Shown here piece by piece: positions 1 to 11,370 of a DNA stretch of 64,000 nucleotides. The position numbers and the translations under genes were made by a program. Within the stretch, counting starts at the first letter, position 1, and each line of letters starts with the position of its first letter. Below the pieces are notes generated by a model. The model worked only from the letters and a program-made list of their open reading frames with translations, was not told the DNA's origin and did no database searches. Origin of the DNA: Triplophysa rosa (taxonomy: Eukaryota > Chordata > Actinopteri > Cypriniformes > Nemacheilidae). The stretch covers positions 5,478,695 to 5,542,694 of the forward strand of contig NC_079897.1 in NCBI RefSeq assembly GCF_024868665.1. Direction: 5' to 3'.

Positions 1-689
1 TTAAACCTGTTTGTTTATTCAAACAGTGTTTGTGTAGTTGTTGTCTTATTCATTATTATTTTTAAACGCTGTTTAAATAACCAATGATTGCGTATTAATA
101 ATGATCTCACCATCTCCTTTAAATTACATATTTTCATTCATGCTAAAGATATGTAGCAATACATCCTAAAACATGCCCTAAAACATGCCCCGGAAAAATG
201 GGACGTGAGGGCACGGTCAAAAGTTCAACGCGACGTGGGCGGTACCACACTAAGGGGCGGATACGGTCAAAGGTCAAAGCAAGTGGGCGGTCCCTCGCAA
301 CGTGGGTGGTCCGGAAGTAATTCACCCCTCCCCCCTCTGCAAAGGTCAATGACCCCATCAATCATACCTGTCAATCATTTTGACACTATGACCCCCATAT
401 ATACTACTTATGATTAATTTACAGCGCAATACCCTATAATTGTACTACCAGTACTAAATAAATATGTAGGCCTAGAATGATTTAACAACGAAAATACACA
501 ATCAGATTCCCGTAGCAGTATAAAATAAAGTAGGATGATTTTATAGCGCAAGAAAATGACGTAACATTGATGTGCGCGTGCCTGGTAGGATAATCTGACG
601 GGTAGAATGAAATTTCGGGACACCAGCCCATTCTAAACCCCTAAACCCTGGCCCCCCCACTAAACATAGCAGCCCCCTCACTTTGTGTA
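1..689. other. No gene recognised (left edge)
   Basis: This stretch is AT-rich apart from a GC-richer block around 190-340. It carries only short frames without family motifs. I recognise no RNA gene and no clear transposon end. The right border is set by the last recognisable hAT transposase codons near 700. Confidence 0.5.
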
Positions 690-2459
690 CCCTGGTGCCG
701 ACTCTGGGTAAATGGATCCATTACCCATGCGCATTTGGCGACATGTTCATCAACATCAGAGAACCGTGACTTCATCTGGTCCTGTAACAGTTCCATGTGA
801 CACGTGAATTCTCGGCTCAAGGGCTCAGGTAAATTACCTCCAGTATGTTTGAAAAGTGATTGAAAGTGCTGTAGTTCCTGTTTCAGCAGTTTATTCTTCT
901 GAATTCCACTTTTTGCACAAACGCGTCAATGATTTCCTTGCATTCCATGACGTTCGCGTACGCGTTTTGCATGCGCTTGTTTGTTTCGTTGTAGGCTGAA
1001 AATATCAGCCAGGTATGATGTTCTTATAAGAAATTCGTTGGTCATTTCGTCAAGCAATTTCTGGTTGTTCAAGATCAGGAACTCTTTTTTTTTTTTTCTT
1101 TCAGCTCAACAAAACGGAACACTTGACCCCTTGATAGCCAGCGCACTTCGGTATGAAGGAGGAGTGTCTGGTGCGCCTCATCTTCACACAGCTCCGCAAA
1201 GATGCGTTTGTTCAATGGACGGGCTTTGATAAAGTTGACGATCTTTACAACCATCTTGAGCGCTTCATTCAGCTCAACCGAGAGGTGTTTGCTAGCCAGG
1301 GCTTGGCGGTGTATCATACAGTGAAAAGCAAGACAGTGAGGAGCCTTTTCCTTCAGACATGCATTAAAGCCTTTGTTCTTTCCCATCAAGCAGCTCCATA
1401 TGTGCAGCATGCGACTAAGTTATTATAAGGAATGTTTTGCTTGGTAAAGTACATATCAATAACATGGAAAATATCTTCATCTCGTGTCGTTGTTGACAAA
1501 TTGGTAGACAAAAGAATGTCCTGCTTTACTTCGGCGTCTTCAATGTATTGCACATATGCAACGAGTGCTTCGTCTGCCACAGTGGACGTTTCATCAAGTT
1601 GAATAGAAAATGGGTGCTCCTTTAACTTTTCAACCAACGTTTTTTCAACATTGTCTGCCATTCGGTCAATCCTATCTTTTACTGTATTATTTGTCAGGGG
1701 TACAGTTTTAAGCTTGGAAGCCACCTCCGTTCCACACATTATTTCTGCCATTTTTACACAAGCGGGTTTGATTAGCGTTTCTCCGATGGTGTGCGGCTTT
1801 TTGGATTTGGCAATTAAAAGAGCGCACTCGAAGGACGCAACCGTTGCATGTCTGTTTTCATTTCCAGCTCTAGTCAAAGCATCTCTAATGTTCTGTGGCC
1901 TGTTTGATATAACGAGTTCTTTTTCCTTAGGAAAAAATCTCTGGGTTTACCCACCGTCTCAGGGTGTTTGTTGGTCTGATGCCTCTTCAGTTTGCAGGGC
2001 TTCATGCTTTCATTCACTAGTCTCTCTCCACAGATTACACACTCAATTCTCACATTGTCCATTGCTTCAATAAAACCAAATTCCAGATAACGGTCCAAAT
2101 AAATCCTTATTTTCTTTTTAACACACATATTTTTCTATTCTCCCTTGCGCTTTGCCATATCCTTTAGTTTTATTTGACTATTTACCTTGTTTTGAGCATT
2201 GCGCTGTACAACGGGCAGTCTGACATTCATTTTGCCCCATATTTTTTTAAGTCACACTCCGCCTTTTCCCGACTCAAGCAACACACATCTAAAAATGAAG
2301 AAATGGCTTATTTTTTCATTAATATAATAAGAGAACATTACTAGAATAATCAACATGGTTTTACATAAAAAGTCTTCCTATTTTAACTCTCAAATTTAAG
2401 TAACATTGGCGACCCCTCGTAAACCTTTAGCGACCCCTAGTGGGGGTCACGAACCACTG
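690..2459 (-). mobile_element. Truncated hAT transposon, BED-finger (ZBED5/FAM200-like) type
   Basis: The terminal sequence typical of this group is seen at the right edge. Read on the minus strand it starts CAGTGGTTCGTGACCCCC at 2459 and is followed by repeated short GGGGTCGC-type motifs. Coding remnants follow in order on the minus strand from 2128 to about 700. I cannot find the matching inverted end on the left, so the element looks truncated near 690, inside the C-terminal coding region. The family is known from vertebrate genomes as the source of the domesticated ZBED5/FAM200 genes; this copy is decayed rather than domesticated. Confidence 0.7.
700..2128 (-). pseudogene. Decayed hAT transposase (BED finger, ZBED5-like)
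   Basis: Three minus-strand frames in sequence give one protein. At 2128-1874 there is a BED-type zinc finger with CVIC followed by HQTNKH (C-x2-C...H-x4-H). At 1877-1386 comes the start of the RNase H-like hAT core, with the phrase FSIQLDETS, where the first catalytic Asp is expected. At 1410-1075 the core continues with HCMIHRQALASK and EVRWLSRG, both typical of this family. Further codons continue in other frames to about 700. The frame breaks near 1875 and 1395 and again near 1075, so no complete protein can be made. A transposase of this group would bind element ends in the nucleus. ORF lengths are far below the roughly 600 residues of intact relatives. Confidence 0.75.
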
Positions 2460-3510
2460 GTCTATGGGATGTAAAAGAGGAACATGCAATAAATACTTTT
2501 ATACATTTGGAGCTGGAATGTGCCAACTTGATCTTTTTTCTACTTGTGTTACCTGACTAAATAAGCAAACTTCCTGTGGTTTATGAGGAACATATATTAT
2601 ATTCATTTAAAATATAGCTCAGACTTCTGTAAGAAGAATACTGTGAATCTGTAGATGGTTTGGGTTAGAGAAAAAATAGTATTAAAAGACTAATAGGCAA
2701 ATTGTTTTTGAAACTAAAATGGATGTGTAAAAGACCACCCACTGGCCCAACGACGGAATCCAATGGTGTGGTTGAAGGGATCTCGTGTTCTGCTTCTCCT
2801 CTGCGATTTCTACATGAAGTTATTCAAAAACTGCAATTTAGTTCAATTTACATAACTGTGGTTAAGACCGATCTGACTCCAATTTTATTATAATGTTAAA
2901 TAAGTTATAGGACATTTCCAATGTATCTTTTGATCATAGTTAATTTTATTTGTACATCTTCATACTTTATATATATATTTAGTAATCCTTTCGTTTGGGA
3001 CCTGCAGTTGCACAGAGTCTCACGCTGGCCGGATCGCAGATCTCACGGTCACAAAACTGTCCGATCTTACCTTTAGTCAGAGGTTGCTGGGTACCTCATG
3101 CAACTTGCTAAAGTAGATAATTCTGATCTTTAGTCAGAGGTTGCCGGGTAAACTAATATCATTAAGTCTGGCCGCCAAATGCTTGCTCAGAAACATAACA
3201 ATAGTTATTTTAGTCACGATCATGCAACTTGCTAAGACAGATAAATAGGTGGAAGTCTTCAAAACTACATTCCATCCTATCCTGACATATTGATTTTGCG
3301 GTAACAGAACAGGTTCCTTTCAAACTACCGGTCATAACAGACTCTGAAGAATTCAGATATAATCAACAATAACAATTTATTATGACAGGCAGGTACAAAA
3401 TTAATTCAATCATAGAATGCACATACAAAGAAAATCCAAACTTAATAGACCAAGATGATCAATATAATATAATAATAATAAAAGACCACAAAGTTTATCA
3501 TACCTGGCAA
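2460..3510. other. No gene recognised
   Basis: AT-rich DNA. A phrase, tttagtcagaggttgc, occurs twice within 3075-3150, and the word catgcaacttgctaa occurs near 3100 and 3222, so there is weak local duplication. Nothing coding is supported. Confidence 0.45.
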
Positions 3511-3716
3511 AATCAAGACACACACTTGCAGTGTGGATAGTTCTGGTTACAGATGCTTCCAAATCAAGACACTTACTTGCAGTGTGGATAGTTCTGGTTA
3601 CAGATGCTATCCAAATCGAGACACACACTTGCAGTGTGGATAGTTCTGGTTACAGATGCTTCCAAATCGAGACACACACTTGCAGTGTGGATAGTTCTGG
3701 TTACAGATGCTATCCA
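3511..3716. repeat. 51-52 bp tandem repeat with alternating unit types
   Basis: Four copies of a unit containing gtgtggatagttctggttac start at 3531, 3582, 3634 and 3685 (spacings 51, 52, 51). The joint between units alternates: cttccaaatc, ctatccaaatc, cttccaaatc, ctatccagag. The array is therefore better described as two copies of a 103-bp A-B dimer. It is flanked by unassigned AT-rich DNA. Confidence 0.9.
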
Positions 3717-4527
3717 GAGTCTTTTGCCAAAGCACCTTATATACCCAGATGTAACAAAGCCAATGGTCAGTGAGAAGCTTGGTTTGTTTGTTTTCTCGTG
3801 ACTGAAGAGAGCATCAAATGGGATCTTATCTATCTGTAAACAAGATTCCCTGAGAAAGTCACACCTCTTAGAGAAGTGCAGGTTATGTCCTAAAGTTAAA
3901 AAGCTCTAATACACTCTTTGTTAGGTTTAAAGGAACTAGATTTTTTTACCCATCGCACCATGACCTTTAAAACAATACCAAACATGATGATCAAGTCTTC
4001 ATAACATGACAATAAATGATATAACAGTATGAAATGTGTAAGGACATTTCCAGTGGTCAGGGCCTGAAGAGATGAAGGGGAGGGGAGAGGTGTGATAAGA
4101 AGAGGGGGTTCAGTTCCTGGGCATCAACAACCCCTGAAGGGAGGGCAGGATATAATTTCCTCAGGATCTAGCAACAAATAGGGTTTTATTGATGTGTCCC
4201 AGCATCAAAAACAAACTCAGTTCTTAGTACTTTTCCAGCTGCCTTACAGTTGCTTGGTAGATGCCTTATGAAGAAAGCTCAACTATTTGAGTATAGTTTA
4301 GAAATCTGCTTTCACACTATTATTAAGACCCGTTTTGTTTTATATTTTGAGGCTAATTAAGCTAATTGAAAACCTCTATGCACATGCATTACAAATGTAC
4401 TTAATAACATTATGATTACTGCACTAAATTATACATGTGACCCAGACTAAGATTTTAAAATCTGATTTTGAGAAAATGAGCATCAAAGTTATATTTTAAC
4501 CTTATGTTTATATTATGCATTATATTT
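3717..4527. other. No gene recognised
   Basis: No frame with family motifs, no recognisable transposon end. It lies downstream of the minus-strand lectin exon, so part may be its 3' untranslated region. Confidence 0.4.
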
Positions 4528-5045
4528 TCACACAATGTTCTTTACATTATGTTGGGTAATTTTTTTTATGGAAAACAGTAAATCACAAAACAATGTTTTG
4601 ACAGATGGGGTCACATACGAATAATGGATTAAGGTATATTGGGGTTTTGTAGCAGACAGGCGCTTTTTCTCACAGCATTTTGCACTTTTCCATTTATACT
4701 CATCATCCGGATTCAGTAACAATGATGCACAAAGCCCTTTCAAAATCTCCCGTGGATGCCCCTCAGCCCAGTGAACGTAATCCACAGATGATGTTGATGT
4801 TGATGGTGTTGATGGTGGTGTTTGCCTCTGCCAGTACCAGTCTGTGGTCATCAGACTACGTCGTAGTCCAATCCAACCCTCCTCTGTTGTGTTAACCCTA
4901 TTGGCTAACTCCATCTGAATGTCTTCCGTTGTAGGACAAGCGAGTTGTTTTTGAAGACTTTTGCAGTGAGCCAGGGACTCAGTCCAACTAAGAGGCTCAC
5001 TTTCCACTTCATACTGTCCAGGAATCACCATACAGCCGGACTCAT
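4528..5045 (-). pseudogene. C-type lectin domain exon (3' exon), probably frameshifted
   Basis: The exon starts after a polypyrimidine tract and cag at 5046-5048. Residues visible in order: SLSW-type start (SEPLSWTESLAHC), then EEGWIGLRR, DWYWQR, VDYVHWAEGHP and EYKWKSAKC. That is the long-form C-type lectin fold: W..A..C, WIGL, W.W, Y..W..G.P and W....C. The family binds carbohydrate or protein ligands extracellularly. The usual calcium site triads (EPN/QPD, WND) are not evident. After the run of five T at 4664-4668 the open frame loses the expected last cysteine; the neighbouring frame immediately gives APVCYKTP, which supplies it. So a one-base loss has probably broken the domain, unless it is an assembly error. 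The 5' neighbour is the exon at 6627-6738. Confidence 0.7.
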
Positions 5046-5139
5046 CTGAACACATAAAAACATAAATAAGTTAACCATCACAATCATGTGCTTTACAACA
5101 ATTTATTAATTGAAATCTGCATTACAAGTAAAAGCTTAA

Positions 5140-6597
5140 AGAGTAAGTAACATTAGATCATGAAAATTACATTTCATGCAGTGTGTTATGTTGCCGTGTT
5201 TGAAAGTAAGCTGTCTGCCAAGTTGTAAGTCCGAAGGTGAATAAATAACAAAGTTATTGGCTTGTAAAAAAGGGAGTCGACTCTGAATCACGCAAACAAG
5301 ACGTGAACTAGTCCGAGTCACTAACCGCCGCCTATGTACGTCACTAGACATAGTCCCCGCCTACGTTTTGCTGGGACTGCCGCGAAAACTTCACTCTCCT
5401 CCCCGAAAACACTGTCGCTCGTTCGTGATGCGTGTGCTGTCTAGAACCTGTTTTCTACATTGTGAAACTAAGTCCATCTTATTTAAACTACCAAAGGAAT
5501 AACTTCTGAGGAAACAATGGTTACAATTCATTTTTAAAATGACACCAAAGGAGTATAACCCCAGGGTTTTACTGTGCGCGCGTCATTTCACTGAAGATTG
5601 CTTTAATAATCTTGGCGCGTTCACTGCAGGATATGTTAAACGACTATCCTTGAAAGAGGGGGCAATACCAACGTTATTTGGACCTGTTAGCTCCACCAAA
5701 TCAACCTGTAAGTGTGACTATTGATTTTGTCTGAACTTCAAGAAATATTTGTGTACCTTATGTCTGTGTTTAGCTAATTCATATAACGCTAACGTTTATA
5801 TGTACCGTTATTTCTGGGGTATTACAGATGGTTTATATATCTTCGAACTCTGCTAATTTAAGTGTTCAATCTATTATCGTCTATCTATTATCAACTATCG
5901 TCTTCGGATGTTTCTTCGTCAGACTCGGGCTCAAACTGGTAAGGTCAAATCCCTGCCATCTCTATCTATACACTGTATATAATATCCAACCACCTGTAAA
6001 CCGTAATCTAGTAATGATGATAGGCATTCCATTTGCGACACATGATGAACGCTGTAACAAGTTCAAGGAATGGGAAGAAGGAGGCGGGAACTGGCGAACG
6101 TTCAGCAACTTTTAATAAAAAATAAACAAAACGAAAGTAAAATGCCGGCTGCTCCCGCACGGTCGACTGCCGGCCACACAAACATAATAAAACATAACAT
6201 AAAATCCAGGCGAGTCCTGTCGCTCGTCCTTTTATGCTTCCGATCTCCTCCGTGAGAGATGCCAGACCGGTGCAATGCACAGCTGACACTCATTATCACT
6301 GACATTCATTATCACTCGCATCTTTCCCCGGCTCTCGTCCCGCCTTGCATGTTACAAACGAGTTTGGCCAATCACAGCAGACTACACCATCTGACCAATC
6401 ACATGACACTATGCTAGCGGATAGGAGGAGATTAGACGGATGAATCGCGGAACGAATCATTTGAGAGTCAGTCAAGAAGTAAGGTAAGAATAATTACCTA
6501 TTATTACGACATAGTGTTTTTACACCTATGTACATAAACTTGTTGTTGGACACTCCATAAACCAAAGTAGGACCTTAAAAATCATGTTACTTACTCT
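5140..6597 (+). mobile_element. Kolobok-like DNA transposon with THAP exon, TTAA target
   Basis: The two ends are perfect 14-bp inverted repeats, AGAGTAAGTAACAT at 5140 and its complement ending at 6597. They are flanked by TTAA at 5136-5139 and 6598-6601. TTAA duplication plus a THAP domain is the established signature of Kolobok-type elements; piggyBac also uses TTAA but lacks THAP. At 1458 bp the element is too short to encode a full transposase, and only the DNA-binding THAP exon is recognisable. It sits in the intron of the lectin gene; without it that intron would be only about 120 bp. Confidence 0.8.
5428..5707 (+). pseudogene. THAP zinc-finger exon of the Kolobok-like element
   Basis: From the ATG at 5428 the frame gives CFLHC (first zinc pair), FKLPKE, then a stop TAA at 5500-5502, then LLRKQWLQFI, VLLCARHF (C-x2-H second pair), DCF, KRLSLKEGAIPTLF. 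This is the full order of a THAP domain (C-x2-4-C, about 40 residues, C-x2-H, then the (A/G)xPTxF box). The exon ends in CCT followed by gtaagt at 5708, a strong splice donor. A THAP domain binds the transposon ends. One nonsense codon makes this copy defective. A later plus-strand frame at 5828-6115 follows an ag acceptor but I do not recognise its product. Confidence 0.75.
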
Positions 6598-6626
6598 TTA
6601 AATTTAAAAACAAGGACTTTTATTAC

Positions 6627-6738
6627 CTGGTTGTGTATTTATAGGTATAGCCAGTCCTCCATAAACTGTCGTGCCAGTGTTTTCCAGAATATAAACGGCA
6701 GTCTTTGAGGATGGATGCCAGATGAAGGTATATAGCTC
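6627..6738 (-). CDS. Exon upstream of the C-type lectin exon, partial gene
   Basis: On the minus strand a ctttaacag acceptor precedes 6738, and a gtaata donor follows 6627. The 112-bp exon is open in one phase, giving LYTFIWHP, KTAVYILENTG, VYGGLAIPIN. It ends one base into a codon. The lectin exon at 5045 begins with the other two bases, so the junction codon is GAT (Asp) and the frame continues. I do not recognise this peptide. Its hydrophobic, beta-strand-like pattern and position suggest an extracellular segment just before the lectin domain. Earlier exons are not visible to the right, where retrotransposon DNA begins. Confidence 0.5.
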
Positions 6739-6769
6739 TGTTAAAGGTATTATAGCTGAAGAGTATTTT

Positions 6770-7582
6770 GCACGTCCTGGTCACCGGGGCCGTGGGGCTC
6801 TCAGTCCTGTCCATCCCAGCATCCTCAGGTCCGGGCCCTCCCAGCCTCCATGGAAGGCATGGGAGAAGAGAGTCATGGGACTCCCCATCTGACTCCTCCG
6901 GCGCGGAGATGGCTACACTCCCATCTGCATCTCCGCAGCAAGCCACCTGCCCAGTGGCCGGCCCTGGAAAAAGAAGAGAAAGAGGGGGTTGCTGCCTTTT
7001 CCGCTGGCACCCCAGCCAGCGTTCCAGCCGGCAAACCAGCCAGTTATCCAGATGGCACCCCAGCCGGTGTTCCAGCCGGCATTCAGTCTGGCGCAGCAGC
7101 CGGCATCCAGTCCGGCACAGCCGGCATCCAGTCCGGCGACTCAGCCGGCCTTCTAGCTGGCCCTCCAGCCGGAGACTCCCAGTCCGGTATTCCAGCCGGC
7201 GTCCAGTCTGGTGCAGCCGGCGTCCAGCGTCCAGTCCAGCATTCCAGCCGGCGTCCAGTCCGGTGCAGCCGGCGTCCAGTCCGGCGACTCAGCCGGCAGT
7301 CCACCCTGCCCCTAGCCGTGTACGGCTGGCAGCCAAGCCGGCCCCACCCACTGCTAAGACTCCTCCCACTGTCCCACCCTTGTTTAGTGGCCCCAAGTTT
7401 TGGCCTCCTGTTGTCCCACCCCCCTCCCTTGTTTGTTATTTTTGATGGCCCACCCCAATCCCATTTTGGCCTCCCTCATGTTCCCCCTGGTCTGCTCTGT
7501 GCTTTGTCTCTGGTGTCTGTCTTTGTGCCTCTCTGTTTTGGCCCGCTGAGGTTTCACACGGCGTCCCTTGGGGCGGGGGTTC
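6770..7582 (+). mobile_element. 3' internal part of an LTR retrotransposon
   Basis: A GC-rich block runs directly into a polypurine tract (GGGGCGGGGG at about 7570-7579) and then into an LTR starting TGTCAGG. It is therefore the 3' interior of a plus-strand LTR element, truncated on the left. Two overlapping frames stay open (6768-7445 and 6850-7758), but they encode low-complexity sequence rich in Pro, Ser, Ala and Gly, with no protease, RT or integrase motif. Protein coding is not shown. Confidence 0.5.
7010..7310 (+). repeat. GC-rich minisatellite, imperfect CCGGCxTCCAGTC units
   Basis: The words ccagccggc, gtccagtc and cattccagccgg recur every 15-30 bp with many variants. One frame gives repeats of the type PAGIQSG, others give Ser/Arg-rich runs. 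Open frames on both strands are explained by the repeat composition. Confidence 0.75.
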
Positions 7583-8182
7583 TGTCAGGACTCTGTCCTT
7601 CCTGTTACGAGTTCTTAGGCTCACTGGACGGAGTCGTGACAGAACCACGTCTTGCGGGTTTATGTTGCATTTTGTGTGGAGACACGTGGCTTTTGTTGTC
7701 ACTTTCGCCGCGTGTCATCCTGTCTTGTCTCTCAGCCCCGCCTTCCTGTCTCCCGTAATCATTCCCTTAGTGTTAATCCCAGTCACCTGCCCATCACCTC
7801 CCGTATGTAATTATCCTTCGTTAGTGTTCCCTACATAATGCCCCTTTGTTCTCTGTCCTTTGCCGGTTTGTTGTCAACTACGTCGTGTCTAATACTGGAT
7901 GTCTAGTACTTCACGTCGAAGTATTGTTTCAGTAAGTCTCGAGTTGTTCATGTTTCACTGGTTCCCTAGTTTAGCCTTGTTCCTACCTTTTCGTATTACT
8001 GTTTGGTGTTTTGTTATTTTTTGACTCCTCAGTTTATTCCCCCACGTGGGAAGTGTTTGTTTGTTTATTGAGCTTTAGTTCCTGTTTGGGTTTTGTTTTG
8101 TGTTTTTTTATTTTTTTTAAATAAAACATTTTTGTTGTCAACTCTTGTCTGCGACTGGGTTCTGTCAATACGTTCCGTGACA
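7583..8182 (+). mobile_element. LTR (600 bp), 3' LTR of a truncated retrotransposon
   Basis: The block starts TGTCAGGACT right after a polypurine tract and ends CCGTGACA, giving TG...CA ends with the short inverted repeat TGTCA/TGACA. An AATAAA lies near 8119. The polypurine tract to the left fixes the orientation as plus. No second LTR is in the window, so the target duplication cannot be checked. Confidence 0.7.
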
Positions 8183-8475
8183 GTCTATATATATACTCCT
8201 TCTGTAGAACGCCAAATTTGAAGACCCAATTTAAACAATGCATCTCTTTCTAACAGATTAATAGGAGTCTGATTTGATGTAAGGAAAGGTTGGTCACATC
8301 TCGTTAATTTTTTAAATATATTTACACTGGGCTTTCCACATATCCTTGTTTTTTTTCTGTAATGGTTTATTGGGCTTTGACCTGGACCTCAAAAGTCTAC
8401 TATCACCTACTCCCTTTCACCCTCAGGCAGCTGTTTCATGGACTGGTGGGGGCAGGCTGCCCAATATCTCACTGT
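8183..8475. other. No gene recognised
   Basis: AT-rich sequence between the LTR and the gag-like frame. No motif seen. Confidence 0.4.
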
Positions 8476-8847
8476 TCAGTCCATTTTCTTTTTGAGCCTT
8501 GAATTGTGCCAAAAACTCCACTCAGATGTGCCATGGAGTTCAAGTCTCTGTTTTAATGTCTCTGGGCGTGTGTCTTTGGGTTTTCTCTTTCTCAAAGCTG
8601 TTCCCCCTTTTTTTCTTTTTGTGTCCTTAGGGTCCACTATGGCTTGAAATTCTGCATGCAGTGCTTGCTTCACGTGCATCAAAATAGTCCCATTCTTGTA
8701 ATGAGAGTCCACATCTCTGTCAAGTTCCGATGGTAAAGTTTGCCCTTGTTTTGCTAATACCACCTTAATCCAATTCACAGCCCCTTCGTGCATGTCAGGG
8801 AGGCGAGTGACCATTAGCCTCTCAAGGTCCAGTGTGGCCCAGAACAC
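8476..8847 (-). pseudogene. Possible retroviral/retrotransposon Gag fragment
   Basis: A 123-codon minus-strand frame contains LPDMHEGAVNWIKVV, then a basic Lys/Arg-rich C-terminal third. The phrase (hydrophobic-P-x-HEGA-x-WI) resembles the capsid region of fish LTR-element Gag proteins. No zinc knuckle, protease or pol sequence is found beside it. This is a weak call: the frame may be coincidental, and the surrounding 2.5 kb shows only low-complexity pyrimidine-rich DNA. It is far shorter than a usual Gag. Confidence 0.3.
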
Positions 8848-10202
8848 ATATGGTCTCTTTGTACTGTATCTTTATTTCAAAATAAAGGTTTCTCAGTCAG
8901 TGCTTTAAAATGATCTATTTCCTGTGACACCTTCCTTCATCAAATGATGGCTCTTCTTCCCTTCCTCCCTCTCTGTCTCTCTGCCTTCTAGTTGTCTGCT
9001 TTTTCTTAATTATTCATGTCTTATCCACAAACTTTTCTATCTCCTTAATTTTCCTATTTAACTCTGCCCCTAATAACGTTTGCTTTTACCTTTATTTCCT
9101 ATTCTATCCTTACTATCTGCTTTTTGGTCTTACATGGCCCCGTCTGTCTTTTATCTCTTAACTCCAGAAACTTTTACAATTCCTGTGAGTATGGGAAATT
9201 TGACATTCAGAGGTCACATAAGGAGGGGGTTCTGCACACACACCCTCCATCTGTCTCTCTCTCTCTGCCTTTTGGAGCATTTATGGCTGTTTAAGTAAAA
9301 TGTGTCCTTCTTTCTTAAACAATGATAACACTTCTTGTTCTTTTTCTCTTCTTTTCTGTTTTATTTTTATGGTTTTTACCCATATCTTAAATTTTGTGAT
9401 TTATTTCCCAATAGTTCTATTTTTCCACACAAAGCCACATCAAAAGAACGTTATTTTGGCCAGTTTGTGATCATGTTCTCTTCTGCCATTTTTTAGAGAG
9501 CTTCTTTACACAAGGGATATTTTAATCCCAATATTTCAACAGGCGTGGCTGCCATGACTTTTTATTACAACAAACTTTAGCTCTTTAAATAGTTATTGCT
9601 TTTATGCTATTTTTTTAGCTATTGCTTTATCTCCTTTTCACCACAATCAATTTATAGTTTATTCTCTTATTTTCCCAGCTCTTACAATCTCCCACAGATT
9701 CTCCAATTGTTCTTGAAAGGAGATTTATTTTCGAGCTCTTTTATATCCAAAACTGTCAACTAACAATATTAACCACTTGACACTTTTCCGTTTTTTGGTT
9801 AAGCTTTCTCATTTGGTTCAAAAATCATCCTTTTACCAATCCTTTAGTTTATTTTAAAAGTAGATTTATTCTCCACCATAGTACTTACTTTTCAGCTTCA
9901 ATTACCTATAAACATAATATTTTTAACAGGTTTCTTCATTTAATACTCTACATTCATACCTGTCCCTCACCTATATCCGTGTTCCTTCATTTTTAGGGCT
10001 TATATGTATACTTTATCTCTTTATTTATAGAGATTATATTTATGTTGTCTCAAGTGAGAAAACAATTATGCTTTTATACTAGGACGTCCATATAATTATA
10101 TAAAATAATAAAGAGTTAAAATGATTATTGAAATAAATCATAAGAATCAGAAAATATTGAGTTTGATTCACTTTCTCACATCAACTGCTTCTTGTCTCTT
10201 CT

Positions 10203-10243
10203 CTCACACACACACGCACACGCACGCACGCACGCACGCACAC
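10203..10243. repeat. CA/CACG microsatellite
   Basis: Uninterrupted run of (CA)n passing into (CGCA)n. Confidence 0.95.
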
Positions 10244-10574
10244 TATCGGAGCTTCAGGCTCCCTCTCACACACTTACTCCTCTTCAAGCTTGTTTTTACA
10301 CTCACAAGGACTCTAATGTGAAACAACACACAGATCTCCTCAAACACAATTTAAACACACACCATTAAGTTTGCACTCTGTCTTTATTAATTCACATTTG
10401 AATAAATAAAAGGCAACCCTTGAACAAACACACCAAGAAGTTTTCACTCTGGAATCAACGAAAGGCAACCCTTGAACACACACACTCCCCAGTACCCATG
10501 AATTCACTTCCCCCGACATCATGAGTAACCTACACTTATAGGACTTTTTTAAATACACACTCACTAGACAAACA

Positions 10575-10700
10575 TGATACAGGAATTTTCACCCGGTCAG
10601 GAATTTTCACCTATGACAGGAATTTTCCACCTGGCAGGAATTTTTATACAGAGGACCTTCACCTGTCCAGGAATTTTCACCTGTACCAGGTCCCCTCACA
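10575..10700. repeat. Short tandem repeat of caggaattttcacct
   Basis: About five imperfect copies of a 17-26 bp unit built on caggaattttcacc. About 150 bp upstream a related pattern, aaaggcaacccttgaacac, occurs twice (near 10410 and 10460). Confidence 0.8.
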
Positions 10701-11325
10701 TATACTGTATATTCACACTTATAAAACTGTTAAAATCTGAATTCACTTTTCTCTTCAAAACCCACTCAACAGAAAACACAGAGCAATGCATTCATACCTT
10801 TCTGAACTCTCACTCCACATTTTCAAAAACAATTATTACCATCCAAGACTGACACAAACATAAAACAAAATTTACAAACACTAGTACTAGAATTTTCTCC
10901 TGCACAGGACTTTGTTGTCTATCAATAACTATGGTGTAGATTAATAAACCATCTGTATCATCACTATCCAACTCAACACCTTCTTAGTAATCAAACAGAT
11001 TAGTGCATGCACTTATTTCCTTTGGAAGTGGAACCCTTTAATTCTTATTAATCTTTTTATTCTTAAATTTGGAAGAGCACTGTGAGAATCCTTACCACCA
11101 CAAGCTTCTCTTTGATGAACAATACAAACTTAGTAAATAAGCAAAAATGCTTACCTCATGTTTTAGGTGGCCACTCCTTTTTATTGCTCATATATTCAGC
11201 TTGCTGTGGTCTCTCACTTTTGTGCTCTCATCCAATCCCATCCTCGTCGCCATTATGTTGTGATTATTTTTTCTGTGAAGAATCACTCTCAAAACTGTGA
11301 GTTCCATTGCCAAAGGAAGACTTTA

Positions 11326-11370
11326 ATATCTATCTATCTATCTATCTATATACTGTATATATATATATAA
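11326..11370. repeat. (TATC)n / (TA)n microsatellite
   Basis: Five or so TATC units followed by TACTGTATATATATATATA. Confidence 0.95.

Noticed and set aside
6850..7758. 302-codon plus-strand frame
   Set aside because: It runs through a minisatellite, the polypurine tract and into the LTR. An overlapping frame and the complement are open as well; the openness follows from the repeat.
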